This document shows positions 1 through 10,584 of a stretch of 37,825 nt of DNA, one piece after another (within the stretch, counting starts at the first letter, position 1; each line of letters starts with the position of its first letter). Where the stretch lies: NCBI RefSeq assembly GCF_000003815.2, contig NW_023365790.1, forward strand, positions 1 to 37,825, in the 5' to 3' direction. Origin of the DNA: Branchiostoma floridae (lineage: Eukaryota; Chordata; Leptocardii; Amphioxiformes; Branchiostomatidae). The position numbers were made by a program, and so were the translations under genes. A model generated the notes under the pieces. That model had not been told where the DNA came from. It worked only from the letters and a program-made list of their open reading frames with translations, and did no database searches.

Positions 1-1
1 G

Positions 2-1418
2 ATTATCTCTGGCCTTCCCAGACAGGACTTCAAAAGCCAAGATGGAACCCCTGTTGAAGTAACCAATGAGAACTCATCCTGTGAGCTGACACCCAATCAG
101 GATTCATCTGTAGTGGGAGTAGCATCCAATCAGGTACAAAATACAGCTCAGAACTCAACCAATGACAAACTACCAGTGATGAGATCTGCAGGAACACAGA
201 CAGAGGACTGTGCAGAAATAGAAGACAGCCCCTTGACTTTAGAAAACCTCCTGTCGTATTTCTTGGCCCCTGAAACACTACACGGTGATAACAAGTATCA
301 GTGTGACAGGTGTGACAGTCTACAGGACGCAGAAAGGCAAATTAGGATAAGTCATGCACCCTCTTATCTCATTCTCACTCTCATGAGGTTCTCTTTTGAC
401 ATTAAGACGATGCGAAGGAAAAAGATTGTTAGAAACGTACAAGTGCCCTCTACCGTTACGCTCCCCGTATGTAGTATAGACTCTGGTGATTCCGCACAGA
501 GTGCCATTCAGGAAACCAGCGCAAACTACAGCCTGTGTGCTGTCGTTGTGCACTCTGGAACATCGTCTGAGTCTGGACACTACTACTGTTACGCCTCCCA
601 CCTGCCGTCTAACCATCATCAGGTCGCCATGGAAACTGACGCACAGGAGGACGATGGGAAGGTTCTGCCAGGACAATGGTTCCTCTTCAACGACAGCAGG
701 GTGTCGTACACGTCTCTGGACTCGGTACGGAACATCACGGAGAAGTTTCCTAAGGACACCGCATACGTTCTCCTGTACAAAAGGTTGGGAGACATGGAGG
801 GAAACCTTGCGGAGGGGAATGGTGTGGCTGAACCCATCCTGAGGAAGGACCTGTTAGACACCATCACAAAGGATAATGCACTGTACCTGCAGGCAAGTAT
901 ATTAAGTGACTGACGTTCAGTTGTAAGTGAAATAACTTCATGTTCATATTTGAGTTTCAATAGCAATAGAAAATGTATTACAATAGAAGCCAGTTAATTG
1001 CACAACGGACTACTGCACACTGCGGTGGTGCGGTGCAGCTGCATAACTTCGGTTTGTTGCGCCACATGGATAATTGCACGAAATATTCTGGCAAATGGGG
1101 TGTACAATTTAACGGCTTCTACTGTATCTATTTTTCATTAAAACATTTATGAAGCTGTATTAGCACATTCAATTGTTGTACAATACAGTAAAAAAGTTTT
1201 GTCTTCAAAATATTGGTGTTTTACACTTTACAATTAAATGCATCCCAATGCAGGAACAGGAGTTGGAAGCTCGAAGCCTCGCCCTGAGACAGTCGCAGAA
1301 GGCGTGCACCTCTTCTCTCCCCTTCAGGAACCAGGACGACGACAAGAACAACCCCCCAGGAAGCTGTGGGGGCGGGGGAGGGGGATTCAACATGCCCTCC
1401 AACAGATTTGTGTTTTAA
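2..1418 (+). CDS. USP38: USP38/USP35-type ubiquitin-specific protease, C-terminal part (2 exons)
   Basis: This is the end of a cysteine deubiquitinase that removes ubiquitin from proteins. Exons are 2-892 and 1254-1418, joined in phase 0, giving 351 residues; the frame is open to the window edge, so the N-terminal part, including the catalytic Cys box, lies to the left. Visible USP features, in fragment numbering, are a zinc-binding CDRC pair (Cys101, Cys104), a hydrophobic strand with YLILTLMRFS, the catalytic His box GHYYCYA (His193), and the FNDSRV motif supplying the third catalytic residue (about Asp231). FPKDTAYVLLYKR and LRKDLLDTITKDNALYLQ are typical of USP38/USP35. The last exon encodes EQELEAR, then PPGSCGGGGGGFN and a terminal FVF, resembling the glycine-rich tail of USP38. 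The first exon ends in a GC donor. USP35 is the alternative name; I am sure of the subfamily, less so of the paralogue. Confidence 0.92.
979..1126. mobile_element. pogo/Tigger-like MITE in the last USP38 intron
   Basis: A 148-bp non-coding unit is bounded by imperfect terminal inverted repeats of about 27 bp. The left end begins TACAATAGAAGCC and the right end, read on the minus strand, begins TACAGTAGAAGCC; both continue into a TTAA-TTG-ACA core. The outer TA on each side fits a TA target duplication. The CAGTAGAA... style of terminus is known from pogo/Tigger elements of the Tc1/mariner superfamily. No transposase is encoded, so this is a non-autonomous copy. Family placement is inference; the inverted repeat is seen directly. 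Confidence 0.75.
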
Positions 1419-2421
1419 CAACAGTTGGATGATGGGGCCAAGCATGCTTCCTTGTGGTACACATTAAGTCAATCAATCTCAGTCAGTACATGTAGTGTCT
1501 AGTGGCACATAGCGCAGCAAGTTTACTTGCCATTTCAGTAGCGGGTATATTTTTACATTAAAGGGTTGCTAGCCCTTTCTTAGCTTGAGGCATCTCCTCA
1601 AGTGTAAGATTCCCATTTATGTCCCTTCCAAACAATTGTTGCAACCCCAACCAATATGCTTTTCCTAGGATTTAACCAACTAATTGGAGCCAGAAACTCA
1701 ACTGTGAGGCTGCTACTATTGAGCTACATGTACATCTCAATCTGTAGTTGAGAATAAACCCCTTATGTGTAATCACTTCCATAACATATTTCAAAGTCAG
1801 ATATCATTTTGGTAATCTTAATAGGTCAGAGTTTATAATGATCCATCTACTTACCATGCTATGCCTCATAACTTTTATTTGGCAATCCAAATAAGTTTGC
1901 AATGTAGCTAGAATGGTATTCTTTCAAACTTGATTAAAGAATACAAGATGCTACATTCTTGTTTTAATATTTTGTTCTGGATAGACAGTAGGTAGGTAAG
2001 ATACTTGTATATTGACTTGTGTCTTATTTTATTTACCTGTATTAAATATAATGATTCCAGCCTGTTTAAGACAGGTAGATCGTGCAGGGTTGGAGATGGA
2101 GAACTTGTCAAACATCTAAAGATTAATACGAGTCCACATTACACATGCTATAGTCCATGTACGAGTGACAAACTGTAAAGCGCTTTAAGTTTGACAAGAT
2201 TTATTTTACTGTATTCTGTAATATGGTGCTGAATTGGCCCATTTCAGGTAGTTGAAATATTTCTTTTGCATTCAGTTTTATCACCTGTTACAAAATCACA
2301 AACCTCAACATTTAAGTTACAAACACTTTTCCATAAGTGATTATCTACTGTCGCACCATGACTTTCAGATTGCATGTCGATAACAGTGAATTAATCTGTG
2401 CAACAGATGTTGTGTAATAAA
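1419..2421 (+). other. USP38 3' UTR and candidate polyadenylation signal
   Basis: The stretch after the USP38 stop codon has no open frame worth calling. An AATAAA hexamer at 2416-2421 is the best poly(A) signal for the plus-strand gene; an ATTAAA near 1556 is a weaker alternative. The remaining sequence to 2950 is AT-rich and featureless by eye, and contains the convergent 3' ends of USP38 and POLR1E. Confidence 0.5.
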
Positions 2422-2953
2422 AACCTGTTTAAAACTAAGTCTGTCTCAATGGTGTCATATGTTCACTTTGTGGATTGAAATTAAGGATATGCTTACATTG
2501 TAGTTACACTGTAGTCTGTGCATATAGGTTAACTGACTTTATAGTAGTAGTTAGTGACCAGAAAATGTATATGTATCATGTAAGATTCAAACAAGTCTGA
2601 CAGAAAAACGACCAACTGAAATGCATACAAAAATACAACACATCTACTTGGAGATTAAGTTATATTGGCATGATCTTTCACTGGAAACTACATTCAATTT
2701 GGATATAAAATCTATTTTTTTAAAATCTGATAAACATGTGAAGAATGCTGCCTTGCTCCATCCAACAATAATTCACAGTGTAAAGAAGCATGGATGCAAA
2801 TTTCAACAGCTGTTTTTTTGCTAACTATATAGAGAGTGACTCTCTATTTTGGTACAAATAATGCACCAGGTTTCTTCAACCTATTTTGCTTTAGTAAAGA
2901 AGATTTAGTAATTGCATACAAAATAACACCCAGGGCAACAAAATTAACTATGT

Positions 2954-2959
2954 TTTATT
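2954..2959 (-). promoter_or_regulatory. poly(A) signal of POLR1E
   Basis: AATAAA read on the minus strand lies about 20 bases after the POLR1E stop codon (2979). The 3' UTR would therefore be very short. Confidence 0.7.
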
Positions 2960-2978
2960 GCTTTGATGTACAGCTATG

Positions 2979-5900
2979 CTAACGGCCCCCTTTCCTTCCC
3001 TTGGCTTTGCTTGGATCAGGCAGTTTGAATGGTATAGGCAATACAGCTATCTTCTGTATCTCACCCATACTTCTATCAGGCTTCCTGCTCTGAACATCAC
3101 AGCCAATGGCTCTGGTCAATGTCAGCAGCCTATAAGAGGGAGTTAAAAAGGTATATTAGCATTCTGATACATGTACCATAAATCCAACCACCAGACTTGG
3201 GCAAAATGCAAAACAAAATCCTGGAAAGGATAAAACTCAAGCCAGTCAACCAGTTGCTTATTGGTTCAGTTGAGGCACAACACATATTATCATCATCATC
3301 ATCATCACCACTGCTTGTCAGTGCTCTGCACTGAGGCAGCCTTCATTTGTCTTCAACTGTTTTTTTGTTTGATACTGTCCTCACTAAAACAAATTTTTTT
3401 TGTATTCTATCTAGAGGCTTCTGGTATATTCAGATACATTCACTGAATTTCTGTTTACAGGAAGATATTTGTGAAAAAGGTGGAAAAAAACAAGTAAATG
3501 ACAAGATACACATGAAAACACAACCTGTAACTCTACAAAATATAGGAATGCTGTGCACACATTAATACGGTATCAGTGAATGACTTGTAGGTAAAGAAAT
3601 AACTAGTAATGTTCATACAACTTACTTCTTCTGTGCAATCTTCAGGTCCATTTGGATGTCATTCAAGTTCAGTTTGAACTTCTCGATGATCAGGCCCATG
3701 ACCAGGATGTAGCACAGCAGCTTGTCCTTCAGACGAGGTGGCATGGCCCTTAACGTAAAAAAGAAAGACATTTCTTAAAGATGACACAACTTCATATTAT
3801 ATAGACTTAAGTCTTAATGACTCCTGTGTTTACATGCCCATCCCACTAGCACAGCAACTTCACTGCTATTGTGTTGTGACCTAAAAATTGATTCCTCAAA
3901 TACCATGGATGAAAACTAGTAGTAGCATTATCAGTAAATTGGTAGTTTGATATTCAAAATATGAAATCAAGGGTAGCACAAATTTCATTTGCAACCTGAT
4001 TGCCATCTAGTGGAATTGAGGGTTACATGCATTATAACTAGTACATGCATTTAAACTATAATCAATTCAACCAGGTCTGTTCAACCAGAATAAAAGAACT
4101 AAAATTTTGAAAAACAAGACTATCTAAGCCATACAGCCAAATGAATTTTTTGACAGAGATTCCTACACATACCTGCGAGACCTTGCAGCATCTGCCTTGA
4201 CAGTAAAGGCACCCAGCAACTGCTGCTTGACCAAGAGGGGTATATCGTCTGGTAGAGGAAGGTCTAGTAGGAAAAAAATAGTTCAATGATTTAGAAAAGA
4301 TGTCTTAGTTTTAAGTAGTGGTGGGTTGTACAGTGTAGTCTGATGGTTATAAAACTGGTCCAGAAAAACTGGAAGTGAAAAAAATTAGTGGACTGGATTT
4401 TGGACCAACTAGAAAATGAACAGATAATACTGGCAGGCATACAGGTCCAAGAGAAGAACATGTACAAGAGCAATGTAGAGGAGAGTTGATAGTCATTTTT
4501 ACCAACTTTCAACAGTCAACCTTTGTCCAGAACAGAGGATGTTAGTGTTGTTTACATGAAGATAGGATTTTAAAATGCCAGTGGACGTCTGATACTCCAC
4601 CAAAAAGAATCTTTTGTAGCAAAATGGACTTGTTTTGAGTATCACCCGTTCACAAGTTGTCACAAACAATCAGGTCCAAGTTCATGTCTGGACCTGGACT
4701 TGATCCTCTAGACCTGGAGCCTACCTGTGTCTGATTTTTCTATACTGGTACCCACCCCTTGTTTAAGATACATGTGTGTACAGTGAGGAAGCAGACTTTT
4801 TTTCACCTTCTCCCTGCTATCTAACACCATAAGTAATACAGATGCGGGTCCCAAATGGCTACTTCAGACTGCAAAGTTAAAGAAGGTTGCCGACTCCATG
4901 GTATGGTTTTCAACGCTAGAGCAGTCACCTCTTCTCCTCCAGTCAGAGTACTTGAGTCCATGCAGAGCGAGGAGGTACCACATGTACATGATGTGGCAGG
5001 AACGGGTCAGTCTTGCCTCTTCATCAACCGGCATCGTGGCAACCTGCCTCAATACGAATGTAGAGTACCTGGAGGGACAATATTTCAACAGTCATCACTT
5101 CAATGGAAAAAAAGGAAGGGTGAAGAAACTGAAGTTTCCCAGAACTATCATAAAGTGGAATTTGTTATCACCAAGCACAGTAGGGGCATTTTAGTTGGAT
5201 AGTTTTAAAGAGCATTTGCAGATAGATGTGCAAAATATAGGAGGGACGGGTCGTTCAGTGTAACATAAACAGCTGCAGCCGTGCTACAAACCTGCAAAGC
5301 TGGTGTGTTATGCCAAAGAGTGATTATACTGGCTATGTATGGATATAGATACAGGTATGGAGGGGAGAGATGTATAGCATAAGAAAATATTGCCTGGATG
5401 AACTTTAATAAAAAAAAATCATTTCTCAGTGACAGACAATATTAATTTACCAGTCTACAATTTTCACCAGTGTAGAATGACATAAGCACCTCCCATGCAA
5501 AATAAATGTAATCTGAACTAACCTTCCCTCTGTTCTCCACTTAGAGATGTCTTCTTTTGTTGCCTTCACAAAGACTCCAGCCACATCTTTCAGAGCTTCA
5601 AACACTTCTGGGGAAATGACTGATCTTGGTTAAGAAAAGTAAAACCACACATTATTGACTAACCTGTTTTAATCTGCTAATGGAACAATTGTAATATTCT
5701 TGATTTTACAAGAGTTGATTGATACATTTAGATAGGAAAATATAGTGGTGCAGAAAACTCTATGATGAGAAAATGTATTGTCTACAAACTCAAGGGGTTA
5801 TTGTTTTTATTGGGTGGGTCGACAACTCTCTGAATTGTGGATTTAGCCCTTACAACAGGCAGGGCTAAATCGCAAGGGTCTGGAGCAACTGCCATTTGAT

Positions 5901-8738
5901 GCTAACTCAGGTGACCTCAATACGATAGAAATTGCTCCATAGGTTTGGAACTACTCACACTGGGAAGGACCCCTACTCTTTTTGATAAGTGCAGTAAGAT
6001 ATCCCATGCATGAGTCATCCTAAAGGATACTGCTCTCCACCTTGTAGACATCCTCTGGTTTAGCAGCATGCTTATCATGAGGTGGGATGGAGGAGTCTGA
6101 ATCCATCTCTGGGCCTGAAACCAAGTGGAAGATCTATGTTAGGCCACAGCAAGTAAATTTTAAGGAAAGGATGACATCCTCTGCAGATTGCAAAGAATAG
6201 AGGTAGGGTGAAAAAACAAAACAAGATTGGAAATAAAAACCAACAAGATGGCTAAATTGTCAAAATAGACACCATGAAAGTTGTAACAAGTCAATTGAAG
6301 TGACAAAGCATATCTCACAGTCAACAAGGCATTCATTCCTGTATTCAAAACATTGTACTGGTACTGGTAGTTATAGTGACACTAGTGTGGTAGTCTGGTA
6401 TTACTTACCAAGTTGGCAACTACACCCATGGCTTTGATAGTAGTGCCACTTTTACAACTACCAGGTATCCAACTTCTACAACTACAGTCATGGTTACCTC
6501 ACAGTCACAAGTATCACTTTTTCAAGTACCATCATTAGGCTACAACACAACGTATTTACTGATTTTGATAATCTCTCTTCATGTTGACCATCTCCAAAAT
6601 TTTTTTTTCTGAAATCAGGCAAAAATTAATGTGCGTGCTGACGTCATCAATAAAATTTACTTGTTTCATGTTTTGTTTCTTTGAATCTTTGAATATACAT
6701 GTACATTCATGAGAAGCAGGTATAAGCAGCCATTTTTCATTGAAGTCATAAAAGAGCAGGCAAGCGTCATTACAAAGGTACGGTACCCCAGACCCAATAT
6801 GTATAAATGTACCTGTGAGTTTCTCAGGAGTTTTCATGACATCCTCTACAGCAGCTCCCATAGCTGTTTCCAGAGCCTCCCTCTTCACCTTGTCCCTGAG
6901 TCGACTCTCCATGGCTCTCTTCTTTTTCGCACCACCAAATGCATCTACCAGTCTGTCATTCTGTGGAAAACAATTCAATTACGTGTTATTGTTCACTACA
7001 TACATTCTTAACTAGTAGTAAAAAGCACTGTTCACATAAGACAAGTACATCAAACTACATAAGGTATCAACTACAAAAGTGATACCAGGAACACAAAACT
7101 TCAAAAGGTCTCAGACTTTTTCAGGAAAGGATTCTAATCTAAATAAAACTTAAAATAAACAGACTATTATGTAGTTTTAGTTTGGTATCAAAAATGATGA
7201 ATAAAATATGCTTAGCCTACCTTTTCCTGGTATGTCAAATCTACTTCATCCTTGTTTTTTTCTTGATTTTTGTCTGGAAAAAATTCTTAAATCAGTGCAT
7301 TTCTTTATAAATATAATTCATTAAATGTCAAACATAGATGCCACAACATTTTAATTACAATTAAAACTTTGGATTGCAACACCAAATTTGAACTTTCTTG
7401 CTGAACATAACTATTATACTGCTCTCAATAGTTTTCTACAATGACAATGTTCTTACCATGTACTACTGGCCTCATAGTGAAGGAGTTAGTGTCATAAACT
7501 CTCATCTTCCCTGTGTTTTTGTCCAACACACCGACCATGTACCTGTACAAATCCAAGAAAACATTTAGTTGTATTTCAGTAATCCAACGTTATTATGACC
7601 ACCTTAACAGCAAATAATACGTATGTCAGAGGGATAATATCTGAAACACAAATGAAAGACCACATGAAAAAGTTGTTAGCTGATCAAGACACAATTATTG
7701 ATAAATGTTTAACATATGCTCTTAAATGCATCAAATTGTATTTCTACTTGACGAATTACAACCAAAACTAAAGTGACACAACAGAGGCAATGTTTCAAAA
7801 GCAAGGAATGGAGAAGAAGAATGTATATAGGTAAGAGACCAATGTAACCTTACTTGCAAAGAGAGTTTCCTCTTGGGGCACTTGGACCAAAGTTCCTACC
7901 AACATACTGCATTCTCTTGGTTTCTGCCACCTTGAAAAGTATCCAAAAATGTATAACGTCAAAAGTTGTCATACTAGTAAATCAATGAATTTAATTCCAC
8001 CTCACACCTAAGTCACTCATAAAAAAAGAAGACTGACAAAAACGGTTTGATAATAATCTGAATCACAAAAAAAGCAACAATCTATTAATTCATTGCTTCA
8101 ATGACTACATAAATTTGCAATCTTCATCAAACACTAAGTAAACTCACCAAGACTCTCCTGTTTCTCTTCCTCACATCATCACTTTCTGTGCTCTTGAAGT
8201 ACCCAAAGTTTGGCGGATTGTCTGGCTTCAGTCTCCCATTGGTAAACTGGACTGGGGTACAAAATACAACAAAACCGAATGATATTTACAGTAGTTTAAC
8301 TGTAACCTAACTGATTATTTAACTGTAATTGTAACTGTTTATCCCAGTATCCTTAACGTTATACTATAACAGTGCTAAACGATAGCACCTTTACACAGCT
8401 TTATCAAGCATTGGAATGTCCAAACTTATTTTTACGTAACTCTCATTCCAGTACGTAACGTTACCTAGAGATTACAGTTTTATTTTGCAGTTTTAACACA
8501 TGCTGCAGTTTTTCAGTTCCTTGCTTTCTTCAAATCGACATATTTTTTCGGAGCTCTGCAGAGCAAAACCGGCAAAACTAAAATCGATCATCATCGACAG
8601 ATCTGTTCTATATATACTTCTTCACGGTCTTATACAAGAAACAAGAAATGATACCCATCCCTTACCAAGTAGAGGCTCATTCGACACTTTTTCTGGAGGA
8701 ACGTATTCCAACGTGACTTTTTTCTTGGGGGAAGCCAT
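2979..8738 (-). CDS. POLR1E: RNA polymerase I subunit RPA49 (POLR1E), complete, 12 exons
   Basis: RPA49 pairs with the RPA34 subunit in a TFIIF-like heterodimer of RNA polymerase I and helps rRNA gene transcription in the nucleolus. Exons, in transcript order: 8738-8666, 8251-8148, 7930-7854, 7542-7457, 7273-7221, 6960-6813, 6114-6031, 5619-5523, 5068-4929, 4263-4173, 3748-3626, 3129-2979. They sum to 1227 nt, 408 codons plus TAG, with phases matching at every junction and GT-AG borders throughout. The start is the first ATG, followed by MASPKKKVTLEYVPPEKV. The N-terminal dimerisation module shows VQFTNGRL and MQYVGRNFGPSAPRGNSLCK; the linker shows KPEDVYK followed by a SPEVFEAL match; the C-terminal part matches the tandem winged-helix region, with a basic KAKGRKGGR tail. 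Length is close to human POLR1E. The exon 7 donor (A|GTATCC) was chosen because it restores frame; AAG|GTGGAG would not. Confidence 0.95.
3289..3307. repeat. (ATC)n microsatellite in the last POLR1E intron
   Basis: About six ATC units occur in a row, in the intron between the last two POLR1E exons. The plus-strand polyhistidine-like peptide they create is an artefact. Confidence 0.85.
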
Positions 8739-9119
8739 CTTGCAGTAAAGGTCAAAGATTAGTGGACGTGATCATACTAAATTAGGGGGAACATTTTTAT
8801 TCTCAATATTTTACAGCTCAATATAAAAGAAAATGGATATCAACGATCCGTTTATTGAAGTATATAGAATATTTTTATGTTAGAAGATGATATAACTTGA
8901 AGTAAATTATGTTAAATTTGTTCTAGAATTATAATTCACTATTTTTACCTACGGCAGAATGCGATCACCCAATGTAAGACAGATTTTTGTTGACATGGTT
9001 GCTGCAAGTTGACGCAAAGGTATTTCAAGTTTTACTCTTCGTTTTCTGAAATCAGTGCTGTTGATATTTACAGACATCATTCTACAAGGTCGATAGTAAG
9101 CTGGCCTGAACTGGAGAGT
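8739..9119. promoter_or_regulatory. Shared intergenic region between divergent POLR1E and CRAL-TRIO genes
   Basis: POLR1E starts at 8738 on the minus strand, and a plausible non-coding first exon of the plus-strand CRAL-TRIO gene ends at 9119, just before a GTAAGT donor (9120-9125). About 380 bp would thus hold both promoters. I see no convincing TATA box; the placement rests on gene geometry only. Confidence 0.4.
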
Positions 9120-9591
9120 GTAAGTTTGCCCGGGAAAGGTCCATATGTTTGCTGAACGTTACTCGAATTATGATTGTTTGCGAGGTGTTTGATTCGTTTG
9201 AATGGACTCTTTGTATTTAACGTTACGTTCTATATGCCATGTTTCCTGTTACGTTGCCAACTCCTTGCTTTCGTTTTTGTTAGACCCTTTGTCTTGTTTA
9301 CGATCATCGCTGAGTCTGAAGAATTGTGTTTGGAATTACTTAGCTGTATATGAATTATAACAGCATACTACCATATGATGGTTTCTAATAGAAACTTTCT
9401 ATCATGATAATAGTTTATACAGTAACTTCTGTCCTGTGTAAAGTACATTTTCGTAGATCAGTTGCATTTTTTTCTCACATAATTATACAGGGAGCTATCT
9501 CCAGGCTTTTGACTTACATTGTATTATGATTTTCCTGTCATAGGTCCATGCTGCTGTCTTAGCTCATATTGGTGCTGTCTTAATTTTGCAG

Positions 9592-9633
9592 ATGATCCGT
9601 TGAAGGAAGAACTGGTCTGTCAACAACTGTCAG
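9592..9633 (+). other. Candidate 5' non-coding exon of the CRAL-TRIO gene, with a three-codon uORF
   Basis: This 42-nt segment is preceded by a pyrimidine-rich TTTTGCAG acceptor and followed by a CAG|GTATTA donor. It starts with ATGATCCGTTGA, a three-codon upstream ORF. The next acceptor (10567-10568) opens the exon that carries the main ATG, and an in-frame TGA at 10579-10581 shows that the sequence upstream of that ATG is not coding in its frame. The exon is predicted from splice sites only. Confidence 0.4.
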
Positions 9634-9807
9634 GTATTAACTATAATATTTGACTGGCCATTTGTAAAATGATATTCTGTGACATGTGGCATGTTTAAGC
9701 AAGGTTTAAGACAGTTCTTTGCAACCATACCTACATGACTCTCATTATAATATAAGTGGTAAGTTGCATTTGTCTTAACTTAATAGTACCCAGCCTGTAC
9801 TTACAAG

Positions 9808-10052
9808 ATTTGCTCCCATGGGAACAGTGACTTGCTGGGATAATCATAAGTCTCACATATTGTTTCTGTAAGAGCTGTTCTATCAACAAATATAAGCCTG
9901 CTCTCCAACTGTAGATGAAAATCTGTAATAATAACATTCCTTCTGTTCAGTTTATCTTTGTAACAAAACCTGATTGACCCTAGCATAAGTGGCAAACCGG
10001 ATTAATTTTGTCTGTAGAGCACTTGTAATGTATTTGCTCCCATGGGAACAGT
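9808..10052 (+). repeat. Pair of 21-bp direct repeats centred on a palindrome
   Basis: The same 21 bases occur at 9808-9828 and 10032-10052, each containing the palindrome TCCCATGGGA. They lie in the presumed 5' intron of the CRAL-TRIO gene, 224 bp apart; the DNA around them is not evidently duplicated. Confidence 0.7.
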
Positions 10053-10584
10053 AGCTAAGTGTTGGTATTATGATAAATGTTGCTGCATAATCTCTGTGCA
10101 AGGCTTAGGTTGCACGTAAATGTCTGCACTGCATTTGCAAAATCGTGTGGATTTGTTGCTGTAGCTATTTCAAAATATTAGAATGATTCTGTAGTGTTAA
10201 CATTTTCCAATCAATTCAGCTAAAGCTTATTACAAGTGGTCCCAAAAAAGTGCTGAGCAAGGGTTATAGGGGTAATGTTGATCATCTCCAACATTCATCT
10301 TTTTAACTCCATGTGAAAAAGAAAAATATTTTTCTCTTAATCTTATGTTAAACTGTGCTATAAAGCCAAAAATCTGGCATGGGCATTACTGACAAAGCTT
10401 ATAATGCATTCTACATTGTAACATAGCCATGCTATCATTTCTCAACGTCCATAATGTACAACTACTTGTATGCTATACTGCTGTGAATGCCATTTCAGTG
10501 ACCTAGTGCTGATTATAATCTCATGGACTCCCTGTATATGGTCATTGACCTTGGTTAACCCCTTGCAGGTGGGTCAGGTGACTG

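Noticed and set aside
113-913. Start of the USP38 protein at 113
   Set aside because: The codon there is GTG and the frame is open back to base 2. It is an internal position of a longer exon, and the last residues after 892 read into the intron.
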